DNA of 64,000 nucleotides from Bacteroidales bacterium (lineage in GTDB: Bacteria > Bacteroidota > Bacteroidia > Bacteroidales > WCHB1-69): positions 1 through 64,000 of the forward strand of contig JAGCGA010000036.1 in the NCBI GenBank assembly GCA_017649855.1. The letters run 5' to 3'. A program made the translations under genes and the position numbers. The notes beneath the pieces are model-generated. The model had not been told where the DNA came from. It saw only the letters and a list, made by a program, of their open reading frames with translations, and made no database searches. Position 1 is the first letter of the stretch; every line of letters begins with the position of its first letter. This document shows, piece by piece, positions 9,412-17,172 of the stretch.

Positions 9412-10053
9412 ATGAAAAACAACAAATTGAACTTACTATTCACGGCAGTCCTGGCACTCTTGATGTTCACTGGCTGCTCAAACAAAGAAAACGACAACAA
9501 AACAGTTACCTCCGGCTCGGTTTCCTTCGATGAGGTGTTGGCAACCAGAAGAAGTGTACGCAGCTACGATGCTTCCAAGACCATCACTAAAGAAGAAGTA
9601 AAAGAATTGCTCATCGCTACGCAGGAGGCACCCTCCTGGGCCAACCAACAACCCTCCAAATACTATGTGGCCATGAGTCCTGAGAAAGTCGAGGCGGTAG
9701 CCAACCTGGTGGGCGAGCGCAACAAGCAGAACATCGCCGGCGCTCCCGTGCTGATAGTCTCAACCTTCGAAAAAGGCAAGTCGGGCTTCTTCCGCGGGGA
9801 GCAGACCAACGAGGTGGGCGACGGCTGGGGTGCGTACGACAATGGCCTTAGCAATGCCTATTTCATCCTCAAGGCCAGGGCCAAAGGTTTCGACACACTC
9901 ATCATGGGCATGCGCGATTCCGATTCCCTCCGCAAACTGTTCAACATCCCTGAGAACGAGGCGATTATGGCTGTCATCTCCTTGGGATACAGAGCAGATG
10001 AACCTCGGCAGCCGGAACATCGTCCGCTGGATGAGGTGGTGCAGTTCTTCTAA
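9412..10053 (+). CDS. Nitroreductase-family lipoprotein
   Basis: A 213-residue protein. The ATG at 9412 is chosen because it gives a lipoprotein signal ending LLMFTGC (Cys22); an in-frame start at 9319 would only add a non-signal extension. The mature part is an FMN-dependent nitroreductase domain: the ATRRSVRSYD motif contacts FMN phosphate, EAPSWANQQPS follows, and the C-terminal segment ends VISLGYRADEP. Such enzymes reduce nitro compounds, quinones or flavins with NAD(P)H. Anchoring one in the envelope is less common than the cytosolic form. The physiological substrate cannot be told from sequence. Confidence 0.85.
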   Translation: MKNNKLNLLFTAVLALLMFTGCSNKENDNKTVTSGSVSFDEVLATRRSVRSYDASKTITKEEVKELLIATQEAPSWANQQPSKYYVAMSPEKVEAVANLVGERNKQNIAGAPVLIVSTFEKGKSGFFRGEQTNEVGDGWGAYDNGLSNAYFILKARAKGFDTLIMGMRDSDSLRKLFNIPENEAIMAVISLGYRADEPRQPEHRPLDEVVQFF

Positions 10054-10221
10054 GGACCCGTGCCAGCTACGCTTGGCTCCCTCCACCGATTTCTCCCTGT
10101 TTTTGCATTTCAGTTTTCCCGTTTTGGAAAATCGAAATAGCCCCCTTTCCTCCCTAGGATTATTCAGAAATCATTGTTTATAAGTTTTTTATACGATACG
10201 GAAAGATATCGTAAAACACCG

Positions 10222-10229
10222 TATTTTTG
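10222..10229 (+). promoter_or_regulatory. -7 promoter box of the ompA-like/mutY cluster
   Basis: TATTTTTG, 20 bases before the ATG at 10250. Just upstream (10193-10212) is a short inverted repeat ACGATA-8-TATCGT that could be an operator; with 6-bp arms it may be chance. Confidence 0.6.
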
Positions 10230-10249
10230 CCCATTATGTCAAACAAGCA

Positions 10250-11233
10250 ATGATGAAAAAGTATTTTATCCTCACCACGATTTTGATAGTATGCCTTTCT
10301 GGCTGTGTTACCAAACAGAAATACAACGAGTTACAGCAGCGTTACCAGAAATGTCAGGACGAGTTGACCTATGTCAATGCGGAGAATGTGGATGCCAACA
10401 ACACCATGAAGGGATTGCGTTCCCAGTTAGAGGCTATGACCCAGCAGGTGGATCAGTTGGTCAAGGACACGCTGACCCTTTCGCGCCGCCTGCGCATGTC
10501 GGAGCGTGACCTCGCCAAGGCCACTCAGGACTATGACGACCTGTTGAAAGACTTCTCCGAACTGAATATGAGCAACCAGTCTGCGATGAACAGTCTGCTC
10601 GGCAACATCGATGCCTACAAGGATGAACTGACGGCCAAGGAGAAGCTGCTCAATGCACAGCGTGACTCCTTAGAGGCTGCCAAGGCTATCTTGGCCGAGA
10701 AAGAGGCCCGCATCAACGAGATGGAGAAGATCCTAAGCCAAAAAGACGCCGAAGTCAAGGCATTGAAAGACAAGGTGACTGCCGCCCTGAAGGGTTTTGA
10801 GGGCAGCGGTTTGAATGTGTACGAGAAAGACGGCAAGGTGTATGTCTCCATGCAGGACAAATTGCTCTTCGCCTCCGCCAGCTGGAGTCTGAACGACCAA
10901 GGCTTGAAGGCCATCCGCAACTTGGCAAGCGTCTTGGAGAATGAAAAAGACATCTCCGTCCTCATTGAAGGTCATACCGACAATGTACCTTTCAATGGCA
11001 ACGGGCAGGTCAAGGACAACTGGGACTTGAGTGTCATGCGTGCCACCTCGGTGGTCAAGGCTTTGTTGCAGAACGGCGACATTGATCCCGTCAGGTTGTC
11101 GGCTTCCGGGCGCAGCGAGTTCTTGCCCATCGATGCCAGCGACAATGCGGAGGCCCGCGCCAAGAACCGCCGCACCGAGATCATCCTGACGCCCAACCTG
11201 GATCAGCTCTTCCAACTCATCCAGGGCAACTAA
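10250..11233 (+). CDS. OmpA-family peptidoglycan-binding lipoprotein
   Basis: A 327-residue protein with a lipoprotein signal ending CLSGC (Cys19). A long Lys/Glu/Leu/Ala heptad-rich coiled coil covers roughly residues 25-180. The C-terminal OmpA domain (about 205-320) has the diaminopimelate-binding signature IEGHTDNVPFNG, followed by RATSVVKAL, LSASGRSEF and AKNRRTEIIL. It probably tethers the outer membrane to peptidoglycan. Two adjacent Met codons (10250 and 10253) are both possible starts. mutY follows after 9 bases. Confidence 0.9.
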   Translation: MMKKYFILTTILIVCLSGCVTKQKYNELQQRYQKCQDELTYVNAENVDANNTMKGLRSQLEAMTQQVDQLVKDTLTLSRRLRMSERDLAKATQDYDDLLKDFSELNMSNQSAMNSLLGNIDAYKDELTAKEKLLNAQRDSLEAAKAILAEKEARINEMEKILSQKDAEVKALKDKVTAALKGFEGSGLNVYEKDGKVYVSMQDKLLFASASWSLNDQGLKAIRNLASVLENEKDISVLIEGHTDNVPFNGNGQVKDNWDLSVMRATSVVKALLQNGDIDPVRLSASGRSEFLPIDASDNAEARAKNRRTEIILTPNLDQLFQLIQGN

Positions 11234-11242
11234 TACCCGACC

Positions 11243-12232
11243 ATGTTCGCGCAGCTGCTGCTCTCATGGTATAACGACCATCAGCGTGAGCTCCCCTGGC
11301 GGGGTGAAACAGACCCCTACAAGATATGGGTCTCGGAAATCATCCTGCAGCAGACCCGTGTACAGCAAGGGTGGGAGTACTACCAACGGTTCATCCAGAC
11401 TTTTCCCGATGTGCGTTCGTTAGCCACCGCCGACGAGCAGGAGGTGCTACGCCTATGGCAAGGACTGGGCTACTACTCCCGTGCCCGCAACATCCACCAT
11501 GCCGCCCGACAGATCATGCACGATTTTGGCGGCACCTTCCCCAGAAGCTACGAGGAGATCCGCTCCCTGAAGGGTGTGGGCGACTACACAGCTGCTGCCA
11601 TCGCGGCCTTTGCCTTCGGGCTGCCCTACCCCGCCGTGGATGGCAACATGATGCGCGTCATCTGCCGGCATTTCGGCATCCGGGAGGACATTGCAGCCCC
11701 CAAGACCCGAAAGGAGATCACCCGGATTGCCCGCCAGGAGATGGCCAACACCAACCCTGCCCTCTTCAACCAAGCCATGATGGACTTCGGGGCCACCCAG
11801 TGCACCCCCGCCAACCCCGCCTGCGAAGAGTGCCCCCTGCAAAAGAGCTGCTACGCCTTCCAAAACAGCGTGACCCATCTCCTACCCGTCAAGGTGCAGA
11901 AGATTCAAAAACGACAGCGCTATTTCCAACTCACCATGCACCTCGCCGACAACCGGACCATCCTGGAAAAACGGGTCGGCAACGACATCTGGCGCAACAT
12001 GTACCAGTTCCCGTTGACAGAATCCGAAGCCCCGACGCCGCCTCAAGAACATCATGTGGCCACTATCCATGAGACGCTGACTCACCAGCAGATACAGGCA
12101 GACTTCTATGTGAAACCCTGCAAACGGCTTCCCAAGCTCAGCGCACATCAGGAAATGGTATCCCTGGATCAGCTCTCGCAATACCCCATGCCCAAGATCA
12201 TGACCCTCTTCATTCAACAATATCTATCATAA
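11243..12232 (+). CDS. mutY: A/G-specific adenine glycosylase
   Basis: Removes adenine mispaired with 8-oxoguanine in base-excision repair. The 329 residues comprise an endonuclease III-like core with ELPWRGETDPYKIWVSEIILQ near the start. The helix-hairpin-helix LKGVGDYTAAAIAAFAFG is followed by the catalytic Asp in PAVDGN. The 4Fe-4S cluster cysteines are at 187, 194, 197 and 203 (C-x6-C-x2-C-x5-C). The C-terminal ~110 residues correspond to the NUDIX-like 8-oxoG recognition domain. It is probably cotranscribed with the lipoprotein before it and tadA after it. Confidence 0.96.
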   Translation: MFAQLLLSWYNDHQRELPWRGETDPYKIWVSEIILQQTRVQQGWEYYQRFIQTFPDVRSLATADEQEVLRLWQGLGYYSRARNIHHAARQIMHDFGGTFPRSYEEIRSLKGVGDYTAAAIAAFAFGLPYPAVDGNMMRVICRHFGIREDIAAPKTRKEITRIARQEMANTNPALFNQAMMDFGATQCTPANPACEECPLQKSCYAFQNSVTHLLPVKVQKIQKRQRYFQLTMHLADNRTILEKRVGNDIWRNMYQFPLTESEAPTPPQEHHVATIHETLTHQQIQADFYVKPCKRLPKLSAHQEMVSLDQLSQYPMPKIMTLFIQQYLS

Positions 12233-12243
12233 AAAAACTGACG

Positions 12244-12684
12244 ATGACAGCACAAGACGAACATTTCATGCAGTTAGCCTTGGAAGAGGCCCTGTTGGCA
12301 GCCGACGAAGACGAAGTGCCGGTAGGCGCGGTCGTGGTGATGGACGGACAGGTCCTCGGACGCGGACACAACCAGACAGAGACGTTGCGGGATGTGACGG
12401 CGCACGCCGAGATCATCGCCCTGACAGCCGCGGCCAACCACCTGGGCAGCAAGTACCTGCCGGGGTGCACCTTGTATGTGACGTTGGAGCCATGTGACAT
12501 GTGCGCCGGAGCCATCGCGTTGTCGCAGATCAGCCGCATCGTGTTCGGAGTGGCCGACCCCAAGCGGGGCTTCACGCGCCACCCGGACGCCCAGATCCTG
12601 CACAAGAAGGTCATCGTGGAGCATGACCTCCTCGCTGACGAGTGCAGCCGTTTGCTCAAAGAGTTCTTCGCGGGAAAACGGTAA
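12244..12684 (+). CDS. tadA: tRNA-specific adenosine deaminase
   Basis: Deaminates the wobble adenosine 34 of tRNA-Arg to inosine. The 146 residues contain the cytidine-deaminase-fold zinc site: His54-Ala-Glu56 (HAE, with Glu56 as proton shuttle) and PCDMC with Cys84 and Cys87. The start 11 bases after mutY suggests one transcript. The 3' side runs directly into low-complexity repeats. Confidence 0.93.
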   Translation: MTAQDEHFMQLALEEALLAADEDEVPVGAVVVMDGQVLGRGHNQTETLRDVTAHAEIIALTAAANHLGSKYLPGCTLYVTLEPCDMCAGAIALSQISRIVFGVADPKRGFTRHPDAQILHKKVIVEHDLLADECSRLLKEFFAGKR

Positions 12685-12685
12685 A

Positions 12686-12747
12686 GGGTACCACAAAGAC
12701 ACAAAGAGAAGACCACTAAGGCACAAAGGACACAAAGAGAAATTAAG
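12686..12747. repeat. CACAAAG-type low-complexity repeat
   Basis: Imperfect direct repeats of CACAAAG and AAGACAC/AAGGACAC directly after the tadA stop. No coding potential is seen. Confidence 0.6.
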
Positions 12748-12754
12748 GGTGGGG

Positions 12755-12812
12755 ACAGTTCACAGTCATTGTTCATTGTCAAAGTTCACAGTCAAAGTTC
12801 ACAGATAATAGT
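12755..12812. repeat. GTTCACAGTCAAA-type low-complexity repeat
   Basis: Repeats of CAGTTCACAGTCA and AAAGTTCACAG. Related text occurs at 26776-26832 (CAAAGTTCAATGTCAACGTT), also next to a copy of the dispersed promoter-linked repeat. Confidence 0.55.
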
Positions 12813-12829
12813 TTTTTGGGGAGAGGGAT

Positions 12830-12952
12830 GAGTTTCTCCTTTAGTTTCTTAATTCTCACTGGTCTTCATCACCCCATAAGGCACGACACGATGGAGTCCC
12901 CAACAATTCAACATTTCAACATTTCAACGCTTCAACATTTTTATTACCTTTG
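12830..12952 (+). repeat. Promoter-linked dispersed repeat, copy C
   Basis: Same element as at 3979-4096 and 26669-26770, here on the plus strand in front of gmk. The core CATCACCCCATAAGGCACG is followed by four 8-bp units (ATTCAAC, ATTTCAAC twice, GCTTCAAC) and then the -7 box. The copy most diverged at its upstream end. Confidence 0.8.
12945..12952 (+). promoter_or_regulatory. -7 promoter box of gmk
   Basis: TACCTTTG, 21 bases before the gmk ATG. It overlaps an upstream in-frame TTG, which argues against that start. Confidence 0.6.
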
Positions 12953-12973
12953 CCGTCTCAAAAAACAACACGT

Positions 12974-13540
12974 ATGCAAGGCAAAGTCATCATCGTTTCC
13001 GCCCCTTCCGGCACTGGCAAGACCTCCCTGGTCCGCTACCTACTGCAGGAACTTCCTGAACTCAAGTTCTCCATTTCCGCCACCACCCGCCCCAAACGCG
13101 ACTATGAGGTGGATGGCCAAGACTACTACTTCATCACCGAAGAGGAGTTCCACCAGCATCGCGACAACGACGCCTTTCTGGAATGGCAGGAGGTGTATGC
13201 GCACCAATTCTACGGCTCCCTGAAGAGTGAGGTGGAACGCATCTGGGAAGAGGGCAACACCGTCATCTTCGATGTTGATGTGCTCGGCGGTCTCAACATC
13301 AAGAAGTTCTATGGTGACCAGGCCTTGGCCATCTTCATCAAGGCTCCCTCCATGGAGGAGCTGAGGAGACGCCTGCTCAACCGGGGCAGCGAGACGGAGG
13401 AGACCCTCAAAAAAAGGCTGGACAAGGCTGAATACGAGATCTCTTTCGCCCCACAGTTCGATGTCACCGTCCTCAACGACGACCTTTTCACGGCCCAGCA
13501 GGAGATCTGCCAGCTGGTGAAGAATTTCCTGGACCAATAG
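12974..13540 (+). CDS. gmk: Guanylate kinase
   Basis: Phosphorylates GMP to GDP. From the ATG at 12974 it is 188 residues, the usual length; the upstream TTG lies inside the promoter box. The P-loop APSGTGKT is at residues 10-17. TTRPKRDYEVDGQDYYFITEEEF is the GMP-binding region, and FDVDVLGG and SETEETLKKRL follow as in the family. A flavoprotein gene starts 11 bases after the stop. Confidence 0.96.
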   Translation: MQGKVIIVSAPSGTGKTSLVRYLLQELPELKFSISATTRPKRDYEVDGQDYYFITEEEFHQHRDNDAFLEWQEVYAHQFYGSLKSEVERIWEEGNTVIFDVDVLGGLNIKKFYGDQALAIFIKAPSMEELRRRLLNRGSETEETLKKRLDKAEYEISFAPQFDVTVLNDDLFTAQQEICQLVKNFLDQ

Positions 13541-13551
13541 CCCCTCCATTC

Positions 13552-14691
13552 ATGAAAAATGTCGCCATCATCGGGGCCGGCGCGTCCGGACTGTTTCTCT
13601 CCCGACTGTTGAGGGAGCGTCCAGGCGTGGAGATCTATCTCTTTGAACGCTGCAAGCAGGTGGGCACCAAGTTGCGCGCCTCCGGCGGCGGCAAGGCCAA
13701 CATCTTCAACACCCTTGTCACCCCCGACTGCTACAATCACCCCGAATTCGCGACCAAGATTCTGGAAAAGGTCACCCCGAAAGATATGCGCAAAACCTTC
13801 GAGTCGTTTGGCTTGGAGATGTGCGTCGACGAGGAAGGTCGCGTCTATCCGCTGACACAGTTTTCCCAGACAGTAGTCGATATCTTATGGAATCCTGAGC
13901 ATCCTCGTATTCATCCTGTAATGGAATATGAGGTCTCACAGCTTATACGCAAGGGCGAACAGTGGTTTGTCAACGACTTCCCCACCGCCTTTGACACGGT
14001 GGTGCTGGCATCGGGCACTCCGGCTAACATAATCCCCAAAAACCGTCGGCATTACAACTCCTATCTCTCCGACCTCCAACTGGAGATCCATCCCTGGCAG
14101 CCCTCCCTGGTAGGCTTCAAGATTAAAGACTATCCCAAAAGTCTCGCTGGCTGCCGGGTGAAAGCCATCGCAAGTCTCTATCAAGGGCAGCAGCTGATCC
14201 ATGAAGAATTTGGAGAGATCACTTTCAAGGATGACGGCGTCTCGGGCATCGTGATCCTCAACTTGTCGGCCTATTACAACCGGCTGGACGACAAGCAGGA
14301 CTGCCGTATCGCCTTGAACTTCCTCTATGGCCGTGACTCCTTCGATGTGGCCGCGCACCTTCAGCAGCACGGCTCTTTGCAAGGCATCCTCCACCCCAAG
14401 CTGAATGCCCTGTACGAGCGCAAGCCTTTTGACATCCGCAACTTTATCCTCAAGGTGGAGGAACCTTATGACCTCACCTTCGCGCAGGTGTGCCACGGCG
14501 GCATTGACGTGAAGGAGATTGATGAACATCTGGCCATAAAGAAACACCCGTCTCTCTACGCCATGGGAGAGATGCTGGACATGGACGGCATCTGCGGGGG
14601 CTACAACCTCTTCTTCGCTTTCGCCACGGCCCTCATCGTTGCCGAGGAACTGTGCAAACCCTCAAAATATTCCCGCAGACCACGCAGATGA
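13552..14691 (+). CDS. BaiN/HI0933-family flavoprotein
   Basis: A 379-residue FAD-dependent oxidoreductase. The N-terminal Rossmann motif GAGASG (residues 8-13) binds FAD. The SGGGKANIFNT segment matches the SGGGRCNxTN motif of the HI0933-like family, and near the C-terminus GEMLDMDGICGGYNLFFAFA matches its closing FAD-contact motif. Cellular substrates are unknown for most members; BaiN reduces bile-acid intermediates in clostridia, but that role should not be assumed here. Likely cotranscribed with gmk. Confidence 0.88.
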   Translation: MKNVAIIGAGASGLFLSRLLRERPGVEIYLFERCKQVGTKLRASGGGKANIFNTLVTPDCYNHPEFATKILEKVTPKDMRKTFESFGLEMCVDEEGRVYPLTQFSQTVVDILWNPEHPRIHPVMEYEVSQLIRKGEQWFVNDFPTAFDTVVLASGTPANIIPKNRRHYNSYLSDLQLEIHPWQPSLVGFKIKDYPKSLAGCRVKAIASLYQGQQLIHEEFGEITFKDDGVSGIVILNLSAYYNRLDDKQDCRIALNFLYGRDSFDVAAHLQQHGSLQGILHPKLNALYERKPFDIRNFILKVEEPYDLTFAQVCHGGIDVKEIDEHLAIKKHPSLYAMGEMLDMDGICGGYNLFFAFATALIVAEELCKPSKYSRRPRR

Positions 14692-14753
14692 ACGCGGAGA
14701 TCCCACTTCCTGAACATCTATTTGTTTCAGGTGTGGTCATATTAGATTTTTGT

Positions 14754-14761
14754 TATTTTTG
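14754..14761 (+). promoter_or_regulatory. -7 promoter box of module 1
   Basis: TATTTTTG, 26 bases before the ATG of the truncated protease gene, so the remnant is probably still transcribed. Confidence 0.55.
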
Positions 14762-14787
14762 CTTTCTGTTATGATCTGCTTTTTGCC

Positions 14788-15048
14788 ATGAAAATATTTA
14801 TCCCCGTTATCGGTTTCGCAACCCTCCTTGCTTTTTCCTTTTTCGGATGCGAAAAGGATAAAGACCTGCATCCCGCCTCTCTGAAAAACTCCTCTTTTGA
14901 CTTCAACTCCATCATGCTCTATGGCTCCACCGCTTGTCAGAAAAACAGTTCGGTTTATACCCTGGTAAAACTAGATAGTACACACTTCACTTCACCTCTC
15001 TATATTTCGGAGACAGATGAGTATGTTATACAACAGATTTATGATTAA
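14788..15048 (+). pseudogene. Truncated astacin-type protease lipoprotein (module 1)
   Basis: An 86-residue open frame. The lipoprotein signal ends FSFFGC (Cys21) and is followed by ASLKNSSF, as in the full gene at 15944. The frame then jumps to FDFNSIMLYG, the astacin Met-turn (Met43), and the last ~50 residues of the protease. Relative to the downstream gene, 948 bp (316 codons) carrying the whole zinc site are missing, and the frame is kept. The junction falls at a TTTGA present at both borders in the intact gene. The product could still be an exported lipidated peptide, but it cannot be a protease. It keeps its promoter and is followed at once by a partner gene. Confidence 0.85.
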
Positions 15049-15062
15049 TAACAATCTCTATC
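14932..15062 (+). repeat. 131-bp identical direct repeat, copy 1
   Basis: Identical base for base to 17042-17172. It covers the 3' end of the truncated protease frame and the spacer up to the base before the partner start codon. Flanking sequence is diverged. Confidence 0.9.
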
Positions 15063-15779
15063 ATGAAAAAATACATTTGTCTATTATCACTGGTTTTATT
15101 GGCAAGTTTGACATTTGACACTTGTGCTGTTGATCCCATTTGTGCTTTTCCTTATGATTACGCCTCCTTGGCAACGACATATGAGACTTATCTTATAAAT
15201 ACGCTGGAATACCCTATAATAGTTCAGTCTTATTATGTCCCTTTTCACAACAATATGAACTGGGCATCCGAAAATGAGGAGAAAACATTCGGCTCACCCG
15301 TCACCATCCAGCCCGGAGAAGCCAAAGTTATTATGGATTACGTTCACCCTACCAGAATAGTCATATGGGCTGATCAGACTGGAGATCTTTTATATGAATA
15401 CCAACAGAAAGCTCCCTTTCAAGAAATGTATCCCATAGACGACACGGTTCTGAAGAGAATCGTCAAGCCTGATTCAAGTTTTGGATTCCTACCTGTAGAA
15501 GCAGTTTTGTTGGATCTGGAGCACTGTCAGTATGGCTACTATTGGAATGCCTCTTTTGAGAAGAATGATCGATATCTATCTCAGAATATTGATTGGGAGG
15601 AATATCCTATTTGGTATCAATTTTCAGATGTAAACCGATATTTTTTTAACAGTATCTATCCAGAAGAAGAACGTCTGTCAAGACTTGAAGAAGATCGCTT
15701 AGGTCATTATCTCAACGGCTATACATTAGTCCAGTTCCTGACCACCAACAACGCCGCGGCCTGCTTCCAGCGCAAATGA
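15063..15779 (+). CDS. Protease-partner protein (module 1)
   Basis: A 238-residue protein beginning with a hydrophobic export signal; Cys21 (FDTC) might be a lipid-attachment site, but the lipobox is poor. It is homologous over its whole length to the protein at 17173. Shared blocks are INTLEYPI, TIQPGEAKVIMDY, YEYQQK with PFxEMYP, FGFLP, QNIDWEEYPIWYQ and the closing VQFLTTNNAAACFQ. I recognise no family. It follows the truncated protease gene by 14 bases. Its consistent pairing with an exported astacin-type protease suggests a partner role such as inhibitor, chaperone or substrate; this is inference. Confidence 0.8.
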   Translation: MKKYICLLSLVLLASLTFDTCAVDPICAFPYDYASLATTYETYLINTLEYPIIVQSYYVPFHNNMNWASENEEKTFGSPVTIQPGEAKVIMDYVHPTRIVIWADQTGDLLYEYQQKAPFQEMYPIDDTVLKRIVKPDSSFGFLPVEAVLLDLEHCQYGYYWNASFEKNDRYLSQNIDWEEYPIWYQFSDVNRYFFNSIYPEEERLSRLEEDRLGHYLNGYTLVQFLTTNNAAACFQRK

Positions 15780-15910
15780 TAGAAGACTGCATTCCTTAAT
15801 TCCCACATTCTTTCTGCCCATCCAGCGGTTCCGCAACAGATTTTAACGCGGAAATAACGGCAATGCACGGAAAAAATTTCTGGATAATTATGTTATAGGT
15901 AAATAATTTG

Positions 15911-15918
15911 TATTTTTG
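15911..15918 (+). promoter_or_regulatory. -7 promoter box of module 2
   Basis: TATTTTTG, 25 bases before the ATG at 15944. An upstream in-frame TTG at 15908 overlaps it and is therefore rejected as start. Confidence 0.6.
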
Positions 15919-15943
15919 CTGGATGAATTCATATCTCTTTATC

Positions 15944-17158
15944 ATGAAAAGGACTTTCCTCGTATTTCTATTTGCCCTCACCTGCCTATTTTCTGTTTTC
16001 TTCTTCGGATGTGGAAAGGAAGAAATATCGAATCACGCCTCTCTAAAAAACTGTTCTTTTGAGGACAATCCCTATTCTTATCTTCAAAACAAATATGCAG
16101 ATTCCATTCTTAGTTATGAGTATAGAAAAATGGGATTGACGTATGTTTCGGACATGTTTCTCTTGGAAGAGAAGATTGCAGCAATTCTGGCGTTAGATGA
16201 AGAGCTCTCGGCTAACGAAGAAGACGAGTCCCGCGAAGATGCGCTTTTCTATAACAGGTTGTCACAATCCCTCATGACAGAAATCAACCATCATCCTTAT
16301 ATTCAAGATATTGTCAGCCGTTATGCCATATTGGAAGACTATGATGCAAACGATATCAACATGCCTTTCGGTTATGATTGCAACGACTTCATTTCCAAAC
16401 TTCAAATCTTGAAATATTATGAAGAAGACTTAGATGTGGCTGATTATTTTGACCAACGAAATGAATTAACAGGAAACGAGGTGTGGGGTGGTATAGAAGA
16501 ATTTTGGACGACTTCCAATCCGAGAGGAATACAGTACACGTTACATAACAAATGGGCAAATAACACGGTAGATTATATGTGGAACACCTCAAACTCCACA
16601 ATCAGATCCAACATGCAAACAGCCATGCAAGATTGGAGGTCGGCCAGCAACAGCCATATCACCTTTAAAGAGATAACCAAACACAAATCAAGGAACATTA
16701 CGCTATGGTTGTTGGGATGGAAATACTTTATTCGCATAAACGCTTCCAATTCACACAATTACCAAGGAAGATCCACCTTGGGAATGGTACCTTGGGCTAC
16801 CATAAGAATAAAGCCCCCTACGGGTGACAACACCGTAATTTCCACCTGCCGTCATGAAATGGGACATTCCTTGGGACTCCTGCATGAGCACCAGCGGCCC
16901 GACAGGGATGATTACATCATTTACCAACCTCAAAACGTTAAAATTGGAATGAGGGCCCAATTTGTAAAGCCTCCAGCCGGCTCTTACAACTATCATAGCT
17001 CCACCTTTGATTTTGAATCCATTATGCTTTATGGATCCACTGCTTGTCAGAAAAACAGTTCGGTTTATACCCTGGTAAAACTAGATAGTACACACTTCAC
17101 TTCACCTCTCTATATTTCGGAGACAGATGAGTATGTTATACAACAGATTTATGATTAA
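15944..17158 (+). CDS. Astacin-family (M12A) zinc metalloprotease lipoprotein (module 2)
   Basis: A 404-residue protein. The lipoprotein signal ends VFFFGC (Cys23). Residues ~30-190 form a charged pro-region-like part. The catalytic domain follows (about 200-404), with the full astacin signature HEMGHSLGLLHEHQRPDRD: His304, His308 and His314 are zinc ligands, Glu305 the catalytic base. The Met-turn SIMLYG has Met361. Astacins are endopeptidases usually made as inactive precursors. Lipidation would place it at the envelope, perhaps the outer membrane. The partner gene begins 14 bases after the stop. The unit is the intact copy of a tandem duplication. Confidence 0.88.
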   Translation: MKRTFLVFLFALTCLFSVFFFGCGKEEISNHASLKNCSFEDNPYSYLQNKYADSILSYEYRKMGLTYVSDMFLLEEKIAAILALDEELSANEEDESREDALFYNRLSQSLMTEINHHPYIQDIVSRYAILEDYDANDINMPFGYDCNDFISKLQILKYYEEDLDVADYFDQRNELTGNEVWGGIEEFWTTSNPRGIQYTLHNKWANNTVDYMWNTSNSTIRSNMQTAMQDWRSASNSHITFKEITKHKSRNITLWLLGWKYFIRINASNSHNYQGRSTLGMVPWATIRIKPPTGDNTVISTCRHEMGHSLGLLHEHQRPDRDDYIIYQPQNVKIGMRAQFVKPPAGSYNYHSSTFDFESIMLYGSTACQKNSSVYTLVKLDSTHFTSPLYISETDEYVIQQIYD

Positions 17159-17172
17159 TAACAATCTCTATC
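17042..17172 (+). repeat. 131-bp identical direct repeat, copy 2
   Basis: Identical to 14932-15062, 2110 bp downstream. Ends one base before the TTG start of the second partner gene, where copy 1 continues with ATG. Confidence 0.9.
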
